From Idiomarina baltica OS145 (GTDB lineage: Bacteria > Pseudomonadota > Gammaproteobacteria > Enterobacterales > Alteromonadaceae): a DNA stretch of 64,000 bases. The notes beneath the pieces are model-generated. The model had not been told where the DNA came from and searched no databases. It saw nothing but the letters and a program-made list of their open reading frames with translations. Below are positions 26,464-36,224 of the stretch, in pieces (the stretch's first letter is position 1; each line of letters opens with the position of its first letter). The stretch covers positions 162,658 to 226,657 of the forward strand of contig NZ_CH672405.1 of the NCBI RefSeq assembly GCF_000152885.1. Reading direction: 5' to 3'. A program made the position numbers and the translations under genes.

Positions 26464-26657
26464 AAAGGTACCTGCTCCATCTCATCCGAACTCAACGTTT
26501 TAGCCTTTTCGCTCATAAGCACAGGGATGCCCTCTTCCAGCTCAAATGCTAATTGTTCGCCTCGACAAACGAGCCACTGCTTGGCCTCATGCCACACTAA
26601 CTTGCCTTTACAGCTAGGGCAGGCAATTATGTTCAGTAAACCTTTATCAAAACTCAC
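26460..26657 (-). CDS. ycaR: Trm112 family protein (YcaR-like)
   Basis: 65 residues: [20 protein letters not shown] with one CxxC pair, then [19 protein letters not shown]. This is the YcaR/Trm112 pattern, in which bacterial members usually keep only one CxxC. Eukaryotic Trm112 activates methyltransferases; the bacterial role is unknown. Lies between lpxK and kdsB as in E. coli, with translational coupling to kdsB. Confidence 0.9.
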   Translation of the reverse strand: MSFDKGLLNIIACPSCKGKLVWHEAKQWLVCRGEQLAFELEEGIPVLMSEKAKTLSSDEMEQVPL

Positions 26658-26666
26658 GGTTAAACC

Positions 26667-27647
26667 TCATTTATGAATATGCCGAATTGCCTCAAGCAAA
26701 TCAGCCTTAAATTTATCAGGAAATTGTGCAGATATCGGTTGATAGTACCAATTATCTGTCGCCATGCCACGACACTTCGCGGCATCTTTCTGAGTCATCA
26801 GTAGCGTTTTATCTTTGAACACCTGCAAGTCGTCGGCTGTAAACCGGTAATGATCAGGAAACGCTTGCGTACTGGCAAGCTCGATGCCTTGATGACGTAA
26901 ACTAGTAAAAAACCGCTCTGGATTACCAATGCCGGCCAACGCGTAAAATGCGCCATGTTCTGGCAGCTCAACCACTTCGTCATCAATGACACGTCGCCAA
27001 GCCTGTGCTTTCACCTCGCCCACATAGTGAGCAAACGGGTGTTGAGCATAGAGTGACAATACCCAACGCGCTCCACGCAAACGCCAAGGTCCTTCTCTCA
27101 ATGGACCTGTTGGTAACAGCCAACCATTACCTAGACCTCGCTCAGCATCGACCAAAATTACTTCTAAGTCACGACCCAGCGCATAGTGTTGCATACCATC
27201 ATCGCTAATAACGAAATCAATGTTCGGATGTTCGGCTAAAAGGTGTTTAGTCGCGTCGGCGCGGTTGGGGCTAATAACCACAGGTACACCGGTAATCTGA
27301 CGTAACATCAGCGGTTCATCGCCCGCTAACTCAGCAGTATCGTCGACCGCCACATGATGCGGACTTTGAGCTTTAGCACCGTAACCTCGACTCACAATGC
27401 CCGGTGTGTAGCCCTCAGATTTAAGCATATCAACTAAAGCCACGACCGTTGGTGTTTTGCCGGTACCGCCCACACTAATGTTGCCGACCACAAGCACGGG
27501 TACAGGCGCCTTAAATGACCGTATCAACCCCATACGATAAAACGAACGTCGCAAATTGGTCAGCAGCCAAAACAGCAGCGACAATGGCGTAAGAAGATAC
27601 AATAACGGGTGTAAGCGTTTGCGATACCATTGTCGCTCGAGCCACAT
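26667..27647 (-). CDS. lpxK: Tetraacyldisaccharide 4'-kinase
   Basis: 326 residues; phosphorylates the lipid A disaccharide at the 4' position on the inner membrane. An N-terminal hydrophobic segment (LLYLLTPLSLLFWLLTNL) anchors it; the P-loop is VGNISVGGTGKTPTV near 55-69, and the DDGMQHYALGRDLEVILVD block follows. The ATG directly follows the msbA stop (TAGATG), so MsbA and LpxK are coupled as in E. coli. Confidence 0.96.
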   Translation of the reverse strand: MWLERQWYRKRLHPLLYLLTPLSLLFWLLTNLRRSFYRMGLIRSFKAPVPVLVVGNISVGGTGKTPTVVALVDMLKSEGYTPGIVSRGYGAKAQSPHHVAVDDTAELAGDEPLMLRQITGVPVVISPNRADATKHLLAEHPNIDFVISDDGMQHYALGRDLEVILVDAERGLGNGWLLPTGPLREGPWRLRGARWVLSLYAQHPFAHYVGEVKAQAWRRVIDDEVVELPEHGAFYALAGIGNPERFFTSLRHQGIELASTQAFPDHYRFTADDLQVFKDKTLLMTQKDAAKCRGMATDNWYYQPISAQFPDKFKADLLEAIRHIHK

Positions 27648-29396
27648 CTAATTAACTCCACTAAATTGCAGGTTATGTAGCTGGTAATAAGGTCCCTCGT
27701 TCGCTAATAACGACTGATGATCCCCACGCTCGACAATATGCCCGTTATCCATGACTAATATTTCATCGGCATTCTCAATCGTGGATAAACGATGTGCTAT
27801 TACAATTGAAGTTCGATTGGTACGTAACACGCCCAATGCTTTTTGAATATGACGCTCAGACTCTGTATCAAGCGCTGACGTCGCCTCATCGAGTATCAAA
27901 ATAGGTGCATCCTGCAGTAACGCACGCGCGATAGCGATACGTTGGCGTTGTCCACCTGATAGCATGACGCCGTTTTCGCCCACCATGGTGTCTAAGCCGT
28001 GACTCATATTGTCGGTAAACTCGGTGACGTAAGCTTGCTCTGCGGCCTTAATAATATCTTCTCGCGAAACATTCTTTGATGTTCCGTAGGCAATATTATT
28101 GGCAATAGTATCGTTAAAGAGTGTGACATGCTGCGACACTAACGCAATCTGACGACGTAAACATTTTAAACGGTAATCTTGTATGTTCCGCCCATCAATC
28201 GTCACCTCGCCGTTAGTTACGTCATAAAAGCGAGTTAATAGATTTGAAATCGTTGATTTGCCGCTCCCCGAGCGCCCTACTAAAGCGAGAGTCTTACCTT
28301 CTCCCACCGCAAAGCTGATATCGTCCAAAGCGGGGTCTTCGTGTTCATTATAGCGAAACGTCACATGATTAAACTCAATATCACCTTTAACTCGTTCCAC
28401 CATATGTGTGCCCTTGTCAACTTCAATGGGCTGGTCGAGAATCTCGAATACACTTGAGGCGGCCGCTAAGCCGCGCTGAAAATCACTATTCACGTTACTC
28501 AACTGTTTCAATGGTCGCAGCAACATAATCATTGATGTCAATAACGTGGTAAACGCACCCGCCGATAAGTTTTCCAACATCTCGGGAAAACTGGCAATAA
28601 CGAGGACCATCGCCAAGCTCAACGACGCAATAAACTGGATCACCGATGTGCTGATCGCGCGCGTGCTCACCAGTTTCATGTTTTGGTTGCGAGTGATGTT
28701 GTTGATTTCGCCAAAGCGTTTTGACTCGAGCTTTTGACCTTCATGCATGACCACAACTTTGTGCCCGTTGATCATTTGTTCGGCAGTGGTCGTGACGTTC
28801 CCCATCGCAGTCTGAATACGCCCACTGACAACACGAAAACGTTTCGATACAACTCCGACAAATTTAGCAATGACGGGCCCAATCACCAAGAAAACCAAGC
28901 TAAGCTGCCAGCTCTGATAAAACATCAAACACAACAAACCGACTACAAATCCGCCATCACGGATTAAGATCAGTAAAGCACGACTGCTTGCTTCGGCCAC
29001 CTGTTGGGTGTCGTAAGTGATTTTAGATATTAAGTCACCCGTAGAATGGTTGTCATGAAACGCCACCGGTAGCTTCATGAGGTGCTCAAACAGTTGCTGA
29101 CGCATGCGTGTTACCACTTTAAAACCCACCCAGCTTAAGAAATAGGTAGAAATGAAGTTGAATAACCCGCGCACAATAAAAAACACCGGCACGAATACGG
29201 CCCCCCACAGCAAGACACTTGAGTCTTGTTGAGTCAAACCTTCGTCTATGAGTGTTTCAATTTGTGAGAAAAAGAGAGTATCGACGCCTGCGTAGCCCAA
29301 CATACCGATGATAGCGACGATAAAGGCAGATTTGTAAGGCTTTATATAAGATGCGAGCCGCTTAAGTGAGCTCGTTTGTTCCTTGTTAGAATCCAT
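27648..29396 (-). CDS. msbA: Lipid A export ATP-binding/permease MsbA
   Basis: 582-residue half-transporter, homodimeric, that flips lipid A-core across the inner membrane. The N-terminal half has six transmembrane helices; the C-terminal ATPase has Walker A GRSGSGKST near 374-382, the Q-loop ALVSQHVTLFNDT, signature LSGGQRQRIA near 478, and Walker B LILDEATSALD. Length and neighbours (comEC upstream, lpxK downstream) match E. coli MsbA. Confidence 0.96.
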   Translation of the reverse strand: MDSNKEQTSSLKRLASYIKPYKSAFIVAIIGMLGYAGVDTLFFSQIETLIDEGLTQQDSSVLLWGAVFVPVFFIVRGLFNFISTYFLSWVGFKVVTRMRQQLFEHLMKLPVAFHDNHSTGDLISKITYDTQQVAEASSRALLILIRDGGFVVGLLCLMFYQSWQLSLVFLVIGPVIAKFVGVVSKRFRVVSGRIQTAMGNVTTTAEQMINGHKVVVMHEGQKLESKRFGEINNITRNQNMKLVSTRAISTSVIQFIASLSLAMVLVIASFPEMLENLSAGAFTTLLTSMIMLLRPLKQLSNVNSDFQRGLAAASSVFEILDQPIEVDKGTHMVERVKGDIEFNHVTFRYNEHEDPALDDISFAVGEGKTLALVGRSGSGKSTISNLLTRFYDVTNGEVTIDGRNIQDYRLKCLRRQIALVSQHVTLFNDTIANNIAYGTSKNVSREDIIKAAEQAYVTEFTDNMSHGLDTMVGENGVMLSGGQRQRIAIARALLQDAPILILDEATSALDTESERHIQKALGVLRTNRTSIVIAHRLSTIENADEILVMDNGHIVERGDHQSLLANEGPYYQLHNLQFSGVN

Positions 29397-29444
29397 GCAA
29401 TGCCATTAGTTTCTGAAAATCCCAGCTATTTTATCTGCTTTATA

Positions 29445-31757
29445 TCACGGTTGGCTAGTCGAACTGTAGGACTTTGCATTCGTTTTGTCGAATAACGCGG
29501 GTGTTTTTAAGCGCCACACACGGTCTTTGATAGCAATCGATAACTGCCCCCAATCTGCCGTCGTCGCCCATTCACTGCCGAAATCTAGCGCTCTTTGTTG
29601 AGTATACATATCGGGCATTCCATAGGCGTTGGAACGTCCGACACTGACTAAGGTCACGTCAGGCTGAGTCGCCTCAAGTAGCAACGACCCTAACGAAAAA
29701 GCACTGCCATGATGCGGTGCCACCAGTATTTCAACAGGCCCAACTAATTGCTCTTCAACCATCATACGCTCTTCGGCAAAACCGATGTCGCCCGTTATTA
29801 GCCAGTCAATGGCACCATAGCTAAATTGGTAAACACACGACGCCGCGTTACTATTTTTAACATCGACGCGGTTTGGCCACAGTACCTTCCAAGAAATACC
29901 GCGCCAGCGTCCGCGCTGCCCAACTTGACACGGCTGCTGAGTCATCGTGCCAAACCATTGCGCATTGGGTAGCCGCGTTTGTGCTAAACGCCAGTCGCCA
30001 CTGTGATCTGAATCACTGTGAGTAATAGAAACCCGTTCTACCGTCAAGCCACGTTGCTTAAGAAAGGGTTCAATCACTGACTCAAAGTGACCACGTCCAC
30101 GATAGAACCTTCGTCCCAAATCGATAAGCCAAGCCTTATGTTGCCGTTCAATGACCAGCGCCTGCGCTTGACCGACATCCAACACATGAAACATAACATC
30201 CGCTTTTTGCCCTCGTTCCAAGAAATAATAACCGCTTGCAATAGCCGCCAACACAGCACTTCCTATCGAGAAATACCGCGGTAGCCAATACGGCAACAGC
30301 AGCGCCAGCGCGAATAACCAAAAGATCGTGCCAGTGACTGTCGGTAATGTGCTCGAAAACCATACTAGCGGCACATCAGCAAGCGTTGTTAGTAATGGCT
30401 GAATCGCTATTAACGGCTGTTCGGCTAGCCACCAGAGATTCGCTGCAAAACTATCTGACCAACACATCGCTGCTATTGCGCCCAGAAGCGTTAAGGGAAG
30501 CACCCAGATAGCAATAATAGGCACAACGAATAGATTGGAAAACGGTGCAATCAATGACACGCCGTCAAACAACGCTAGCGATATCGGCCCCATCAGGGTT
30601 AAGAATAATAATTGCAGGTAGAAGGTCTGCCAGATACGTGTTACCCACGATGCAGATGGCTTATTTCGCCAACTCCACTGGCACAATAAAATGACGGTGA
30701 CAGCTAAAATTGAAAACCAAAAACCAATATCGTGCCAACTACCCGGGTCGCTTACGACCAAGATAATCGCGGCATACCAAAGCCTTTTCCATGAGCGGGT
30801 CGTTAAACCGAGCCATCGCTGCCCCCAAAAAAGCAACAACATAAGCCATGCGCGTTGTGCTGAAATAGCAAAGCCAGCTAATGCGGTGTATATAAGTGCA
30901 CCCAACAACGCAATAACTGCAGCGACTGGGTTCAAGACTAAACGCTCTCGGTTACGCAGTAAGAATCCACGGTGAGGAAACACCGATAGACACTGCCTAA
31001 TCAATAAAAAAACAAGTCCCGCAACCAAACTGATATGTAACCCAGAAATCGCCATGAGATGTTGCAAACCATGACGTTGCCAAACCACGCGTTGCGCCTG
31101 CGGGATGTCACCTCTATAACCGATTGCTAACGCTTGCAGTAAGCCGCGAAACTCAAGATCAGCGTGTTGAAACGAATCGTAGATACGCCAACGGAGGGAT
31201 GGCGCTACCTGATTTAGTTTCATAGCGCGCACGTAACCTTGCTTTGCGAGCTGCTTAGCCCACAGGTAACGCGCCGGCCGTTCACCTCCCTGATTCCAAT
31301 ATGTGGTTGGATTTTTTAAATTGATTTCGGCGCTATAACGCTGTCCAGGTGCTAATTGATACCTCTTCGAGTCGCCATACCAATATAATTGCACCCGGCA
31401 TTGACAGTCCTCGACGAGGACGCGCCCCGCAAACGAGACTCGGGACAATTCGGCAACAAAGCGACTTCTCTCATCACCGTGGTAATCAACTTGCTCTATT
31501 TTTAAGTGAACCAACAACCACTCGCGGTCCGGCAGTTGGCTCTGTTGCTCAGCCAGGTTTGATACAAAATAAGTTCCTGACAGTATTCCTATAAGAAGTA
31601 AAATAAAATGGACAAGAAATCGTCGAAAGTGGGAACAAAACGGTACAAGGCAACTCACCACAACAATCACGAATGCGACTAGCCACGTTTCGATTAAGTG
31701 AGTAGAATACAGCGCCATTACTGTTCCGGCGAGCAAAGTTAACGAGCTGTATCCCAT
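29445..31757 (-). CDS. comEC: ComEC/Rec2 family DNA-uptake channel
   Basis: 770 residues from the ATG at 31757, preceded by GGAA at 8 nt; the longer frame up to 31859 would overlap the divergent DUF2062 gene. Three parts: an N-terminal membrane and OB-like region (DUF4131), the central competence domain with many helices (starting near GLQHLMAISGLHISLVAG), and a C-terminal metallo-beta-lactamase-like domain with DVGQAQALVIE, THSDSDHSGD and APHHGSAFS. It carries transforming DNA across the inner membrane. Gammaproteobacterial homologues (E. coli YcaI) also lie directly upstream of msbA. Confidence 0.92.
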   Translation of the reverse strand: MGYSSLTLLAGTVMALYSTHLIETWLVAFVIVVVSCLVPFCSHFRRFLVHFILLLIGILSGTYFVSNLAEQQSQLPDREWLLVHLKIEQVDYHGDERSRFVAELSRVSFAGRVLVEDCQCRVQLYWYGDSKRYQLAPGQRYSAEINLKNPTTYWNQGGERPARYLWAKQLAKQGYVRAMKLNQVAPSLRWRIYDSFQHADLEFRGLLQALAIGYRGDIPQAQRVVWQRHGLQHLMAISGLHISLVAGLVFLLIRQCLSVFPHRGFLLRNRERLVLNPVAAVIALLGALIYTALAGFAISAQRAWLMLLLFWGQRWLGLTTRSWKRLWYAAIILVVSDPGSWHDIGFWFSILAVTVILLCQWSWRNKPSASWVTRIWQTFYLQLLFLTLMGPISLALFDGVSLIAPFSNLFVVPIIAIWVLPLTLLGAIAAMCWSDSFAANLWWLAEQPLIAIQPLLTTLADVPLVWFSSTLPTVTGTIFWLFALALLLPYWLPRYFSIGSAVLAAIASGYYFLERGQKADVMFHVLDVGQAQALVIERQHKAWLIDLGRRFYRGRGHFESVIEPFLKQRGLTVERVSITHSDSDHSGDWRLAQTRLPNAQWFGTMTQQPCQVGQRGRWRGISWKVLWPNRVDVKNSNAASCVYQFSYGAIDWLITGDIGFAEERMMVEEQLVGPVEILVAPHHGSAFSLGSLLLEATQPDVTLVSVGRSNAYGMPDMYTQQRALDFGSEWATTADWGQLSIAIKDRVWRLKTPALFDKTNAKSYSSTSQP

Positions 31758-31805
31758 TCGGTGTTTCCAGTTCAGTCGCACAATTAGATGTAAACGGGAA
31801 TTGCA

Positions 31806-32330
31806 ATGGCAAGACGCATGATCAAAAAATGGATGCCGAATCATGAAAAAATTCGCCAAACACGCGCACTGAGGGTATTTGGTTCATTATTGCATGATGC
31901 TAACTTGTGGCACTTAAATCGCCGCTCTGCCTCAGGTGCGTTTGCGGTGGGGTTATTTTGTGCATTTATCCCGGTTCCGTTTCAAATGCTTCTAGCCGCA
32001 GCAGGCGCCATTATGTTTCGGGTCAACCTTCCGCTGTCAGTTGGCTTAGTCTGGGTATCTAACCCCATTACCATGCCACCCCTGTTTTATTTCTGCTACG
32101 AAGTTGGTCGCGTGGTCCTTTCTGCACCCGCGCATCCTTTTAATTTTGAATTAAGTTGGGACTGGCTTATCTATAGTATCGAGACCATCGGTCCCGCATT
32201 TTTACTCGGCTGTTTTATAATGGGCACGCTAACAAGTTTGGTGAGTTACATTACCATTCGTGTTATGTGGCGTGTATCCGTTGTGCGCGCCTGGGAGGCG
32301 CGCCAACATCGTGGTAAACAGCGCAATTAA
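31806..32330 (+). CDS. DUF2062 membrane protein
   Basis: 174 residues with a basic N terminus, then AVGLFCAFIPVPFQMLLAAAG and VSNPITMPPLFYFCYEVG, which are the hallmark blocks of DUF2062 proteins. Three to four hydrophobic segments. The family is of unknown function. Divergent from comEC with a 48-nt gap; its stop overlaps the lolE stop by 4 nt. Confidence 0.88.
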   Translation: MARRMIKKWMPNHEKIRQTRALRVFGSLLHDANLWHLNRRSASGAFAVGLFCAFIPVPFQMLLAAAGAIMFRVNLPLSVGLVWVSNPITMPPLFYFCYEVGRVVLSAPAHPFNFELSWDWLIYSIETIGPAFLLGCFIMGTLTSLVSYITIRVMWRVSVVRAWEARQHRGKQRN

Positions 32331-33553
32331 TGATGTTCATGTAATGCTTGCGCAGGTTCTATTTGTGTTGCTCGCCACGCAGGATAAAGTGTGGCAATCG
32401 CACTCATCGTAATTGCGACACAACACACCAGCACGACATCAATCCAACACCACACAGACGGTACTTCACTGACGAAGTATACGTCGTCGGATAAAACCTG
32501 AAAGTGTAATGCTTGCTCCAGTAGAAGAATGATTTGCGGTAACGCAGAGGCCAATGCAACGCCCCATAGGCTCCCCCAAAATGCACCTTTCAATCCACTC
32601 AACGTGCCTTGCCAAAAGAACGTAGCAACAATACGACGATTATCTAATCCCATTGTTTTCAACATTGCGATCTGCGGTCGCTTCTTTGTCACTGTCATGA
32701 CTAATGTGGAAACAATATTAAAGCATGCAACCGCCATCACGAGTACGAGAACCAAGTAAATCACCGTGCGAACGAGCTCAATATCACGGTAAAGGTGTCC
32801 CTGCGTACGCATCCAGTGATCGACATACACCAACTCGGGTAACTGATTACCCACTGAATTCGCCACCTGAGGCGCTTGAAAAACGTCAGTTACTTTTAAT
32901 TCTACCGTCGAGACACCGTGTTTAATTTCACCAATAACGCGAGCCGTATCAAGACTGACATAGCCCATTTGATGATCGAGTTCACCACCGAACTCAAATA
33001 GTCCGACGACTTTCAAACGGTGACGTTGCGGCGAGCGAAACTGTTGACTACTTTTATCGGCAACCAACAGTTCTAATGTATCACCCACCTCAACACCGTA
33101 AGTGTGCGCAATACCCTGACCCAACACGATGGTGTTGAGTTGATTGAGTTGCGCTCGCGCACCGTCAGTAAAAAACTCAGTGGCACTCGGATGAGGACCA
33201 TTAGGTGCGATACCCTCTAACATGATTCCTTTGAACTGATCACCCGAACGAAGCATCGCAGTTTGTTTGATCACCGGATAAGCCTCAGCGACTCGGCTAT
33301 CACGTTTGGCGATTTTGACGATACGTGCCCAGTTATCAAAGGTGCCTTCTACTTTGGTAAATGAAGCATGAGGAACCGCTTTAAGTAACTTCTGTTCTAA
33401 CACGTTCTCAAAGCCATTCATCATTGACAGGCTCGCTATCAACACAGCACAACCGAGCACAATGCCCACCGTCGATGATGATGCAATAAAGGCGAATAAA
33501 CCTGAACGACTGCGGCGTTCAGAAAAGCGTTGAGCTAATTTAAATGTAAGCAT
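32327..33553 (-). CDS. lolE: Lipoprotein-releasing complex permease LolE
   Basis: 408 residues with the FtsX/MacB-like layout: one N-terminal transmembrane helix (about 22-44), a large periplasmic domain, and three C-terminal helices. The block MNGFENVLEQKLLKAVPHA after the first helix is typical of LolC/LolE. As the gene after lolD in a lolC-lolD-lolE order it is the LolE member, which binds the outer-membrane lipoprotein. Its ATG overlaps the lolD stop by 1 nt. Confidence 0.92.
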   Translation of the reverse strand: MLTFKLAQRFSERRSRSGLFAFIASSSTVGIVLGCAVLIASLSMMNGFENVLEQKLLKAVPHASFTKVEGTFDNWARIVKIAKRDSRVAEAYPVIKQTAMLRSGDQFKGIMLEGIAPNGPHPSATEFFTDGARAQLNQLNTIVLGQGIAHTYGVEVGDTLELLVADKSSQQFRSPQRHRLKVVGLFEFGGELDHQMGYVSLDTARVIGEIKHGVSTVELKVTDVFQAPQVANSVGNQLPELVYVDHWMRTQGHLYRDIELVRTVIYLVLVLVMAVACFNIVSTLVMTVTKKRPQIAMLKTMGLDNRRIVATFFWQGTLSGLKGAFWGSLWGVALASALPQIILLLEQALHFQVLSDDVYFVSEVPSVWCWIDVVLVCCVAITMSAIATLYPAWRATQIEPAQALHEHH

Positions 33554-34242
33554 TAAATCGTATCCACAGCAGTTAAACAGCCATCATGGAGTCGATAAAC
33601 CGAGCCTATCCGCTCAGCAAGCGCCATATCATGCGTAACAATAATAAATGCCGTACCAAATTCTTTATTCATTTCAAGAATCAACTCAAACACCGACTCT
33701 GCCGTTTGCCCATCCAAATTACCCGTTGGCTCATCCGCAACCACGAGTTTGGGCTTATTGGCGAATGCGCGAGCGATCGCCACTCGCTGACGTTCACCAC
33801 CAGACAACTGCGCGGGACGGTGATGCATTCGTTCGGATAAACCCACTCGTTCAAGTAAAAGCTGCGCACGTTCAGTTGCAATGCTCTCAGTCTCACCCGA
33901 GATACGGAGCGGCATCGCAACATTCTCCAATGCGTCAAACTCTGGTAACAAGTGATGAAACTGATACACAAAGCCAATATTTTGGTTTCTAAGCTGAGCC
34001 TTTTGTGAGCCCGTTAACTGTGTAATTTCAGCATCCTCAAAATACACCTCACCGGATGATGGGACATCTAAGCCGGCCAATATATGAAGCAATGTACTTT
34101 TACCAGAACCTGAACTGCCAACTATTGCCATCACCTCGCCATGTTTAACTTCAAGGTTAACGTGCTTCAACACTGTTACCTGGTTATCACCATCTCGGAA
34201 AGTCTTGTTCACATTGTGGGCTGTGATCAAATCATTAGTCAT
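33553..34242 (-). CDS. lolD: Lipoprotein-releasing complex ATPase LolD
   Basis: 229-residue ABC ATPase. Walker A GSSGSGKST near 42-50, the Q-loop region IGFVYQFHHLLPEFDALENV (LolD-typical), signature LSGGERQRVA near 146, Walker B LVVADEPTGNLD and the switch His in IIVTHD. It powers transfer of mature lipoproteins from the inner membrane to LolA. Overlaps lolC by 8 nt and lolE by 1 nt. Confidence 0.96.
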   Translation of the reverse strand: MTNDLITAHNVNKTFRDGDNQVTVLKHVNLEVKHGEVMAIVGSSGSGKSTLLHILAGLDVPSSGEVYFEDAEITQLTGSQKAQLRNQNIGFVYQFHHLLPEFDALENVAMPLRISGETESIATERAQLLLERVGLSERMHHRPAQLSGGERQRVAIARAFANKPKLVVADEPTGNLDGQTAESVFELILEMNKEFGTAFIIVTHDMALAERIGSVYRLHDGCLTAVDTI

Positions 34243-35458
34243 ATCTTAACGCCTCGGAAGGTTCAGTTTGTGCCGCTTTGGCTGCTGGGTAGAAAGCGGC
34301 AACAAGGGCGAGTATCAGTGCGAAAAAAGCGATGAAGCAGACCTGCGTCCACTCAAATTGAACGGGGAGCTGTTGTCCTAAACCGGCAACAAAATGCGTT
34401 CCCAGTGCTTGCAAAATAGGGTTAATAAACAGCGCCAAAAGGATACCTAGCAACAACCCTACCGAGGTACCCACAACCCCTATATAACAGCCCTGAATAA
34501 GAAATACTCGACGCACTTGAGCCTGAGTTAAGCCAATGGTTTGTAAAATTGCGATATCATGGCGTTTATCATCAATCACCATCGCCAACGCCGACAGTGT
34601 ATTAAATGCGGCAACAGCAATGATCAGTGCGAGCATCAACCACATCATACGTTTTTCCATACCGACCGCATCAAACAGTTGACCATAACGTTGTCGCCAA
34701 TCCGTCACGGACAATGTGCTATTCGAACGAATGATTGAAGCTACTTTCGGCGCATTGAAGGCATCATTGAGCTGGAGCTGAACTTGCTTTTGTGCTGCGC
34801 GGGGATCACGAATTAAACGGGCTACATCATCAATGTTTGCGACCGCTAAGTGCTTGTCTAAGTCAGATTGCATTGCAAAAATCCCCACCAGTCGAAAAGT
34901 TCGCTGTGAGGGGAGCATACCGAGTGGACTATAGACGGCCCCCTTCGATGAGACGATACGTACCTTATCACCAATCGCTAACTTCAGTTGATTTGCAAGC
35001 GTTTGACCTAAAATAATATTGTATTCACCCGTTGCAAGTCGACTCCACTGTCCCGCTATTAATGCCTGCTCGAGCGCTGTCGGAATCGTGCGATGAGCCG
35101 AATCACCGGTATCAAAACCTTGTAACGTCACGACGGCAAGATTACCCGGCACTTGCACAAGCGCTTCGGTAGACACATAAGGAGAAACCGACTGCAGCGC
35201 GCCTTTTGGTAGTTTTTCGGTTACATCATCAAGCTCAGCAAGCACATGATCACCGTAGAGCTGAACGTGGGGTACACCGCCTAGAATCCTTTGTTTAAGC
35301 TCATTCTCAAAGCCATTCATTACGGACATCACGACAACCAACGCCATCACTCCGACAGCGATTCCGCCTAATGCAAATCGTTGAATAAACCGAGTGAACG
35401 CCGAGTACGCTTTTGTTCGGCTATATCTCAACGCAATAGAAAGTGTAATTGACCGCAA
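34235..35458 (-). CDS. lolC: Lipoprotein-releasing complex permease LolC
   Basis: About 407 residues; same architecture as LolE with MNGFENELKQRILGGVPHV after the first helix. LolC provides the hook that recruits LolA. I chose the TTG at 35458 because AAGGG lies 6 nt upstream and the protein then begins at the point where homologues start (RSITLSIALRYSR). A TTG at 35500 would add 14 residues but has no ribosome-binding site. First gene of lolCDE, divergent from the PilZ-like gene. Confidence 0.9.
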   Translation of the reverse strand: MRSITLSIALRYSRTKAYSAFTRFIQRFALGGIAVGVMALVVVMSVMNGFENELKQRILGGVPHVQLYGDHVLAELDDVTEKLPKGALQSVSPYVSTEALVQVPGNLAVVTLQGFDTGDSAHRTIPTALEQALIAGQWSRLATGEYNIILGQTLANQLKLAIGDKVRIVSSKGAVYSPLGMLPSQRTFRLVGIFAMQSDLDKHLAVANIDDVARLIRDPRAAQKQVQLQLNDAFNAPKVASIIRSNSTLSVTDWRQRYGQLFDAVGMEKRMMWLMLALIIAVAAFNTLSALAMVIDDKRHDIAILQTIGLTQAQVRRVFLIQGCYIGVVGTSVGLLLGILLALFINPILQALGTHFVAGLGQQLPVQFEWTQVCFIAFFALILALVAAFYPAAKAAQTEPSEALRYD

Positions 35459-35543
35459 ACGACGCCCTTGAAATGATAGTTGCTTATTAGGAAAGCTCAA
35501 GGATAATGAGTTGTTAGCAGCCTGACAACTTTGCGAGACAAAA

Positions 35544-36158
35544 ATGCAGCCAAATCAGTCTATTAATTTACGTCCTATTGGCGACTATTTTACTGTAGCT
35601 GATAGCTTACCTGTGCAACTGACGCCTGTAGCGGTGGACTCTGTTCCTTCTGAACAGGCACTTCAGTCAGAGATCCCGGAGCTTTTTAAGCTTTGCTCAG
35701 AGCTCGCTGGGAGTGATCAGTCGGCACTCCAGCGAGTGCGTTCAGAGAACCCGAACTCTCCTGCGCTCGTTGATGCCTTAGCACTCATCAACCAGAGAAT
35801 GGGAATGATGCTCGGATATTTATTGAGTCAAACACACGGTAACGAGTATGCACTTACCGCTCATGAATTTGGTGGCGGTGGGTTTCGTGTCAATTCTGAC
35901 ACGAGATGGACTGTGGGCGATACTTTTCAGGCTAATTTAATATTTCGCGAGGAGTCGCTGGCTATCTATTGCTATGTCGAGTGCACTGAGTCTGAAACAA
36001 TATCCGATGACAACTATCAAGCGACCTTCCAATTTGCTCAGATTAGGGAGCAGGACCATGAACACGTAATACGTCATAGCTTGCATAGCCAGACTCGTCA
36101 CCTCAAAGCGCGAGCAGAGCAACGCAAACAGTCGAGCAAATCAGAAAACTCCGAGTGA
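35544..36158 (+). CDS. PilZ-like domain protein, probable
   Basis: 204 residues, acidic N-terminal half with a long helix and a C-terminal half with the beta-rich pattern EFGGGGFRVNSDTRWTVGDTF, which resembles the second PilZ motif (D/NxSxxG followed by strands). The classical RxxxR c-di-GMP motif is not clear, although RHSLHSQTRHLK lies near the C terminus. Similar proteins sit next to mfd in marine Alteromonadales. Function unknown; if it binds c-di-GMP it would be in an atypical way. The C terminus is a charged, Lys/Ser-rich tail. Confidence 0.5.
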   Translation: MQPNQSINLRPIGDYFTVADSLPVQLTPVAVDSVPSEQALQSEIPELFKLCSELAGSDQSALQRVRSENPNSPALVDALALINQRMGMMLGYLLSQTHGNEYALTAHEFGGGGFRVNSDTRWTVGDTFQANLIFREESLAIYCYVECTESETISDDNYQATFQFAQIREQDHEHVIRHSLHSQTRHLKARAEQRKQSSKSENSE

Positions 36159-36185
36159 TAACATCCAAATTGCCGGTGATTTAAG

Positions 36186-36191
36186 TATAAT
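36186..36191 (+). promoter_or_regulatory. Consensus -10 element before mfd
   Basis: TATAAT 33 nt before the mfd ATG. The -35 region (ATCCAA at 17-nt spacing) is poor, so strength is uncertain. Confidence 0.4.
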
Positions 36192-36224
36192 GCAACACAG
36201 AATTGTAGTTAACATTAGGTTGTC

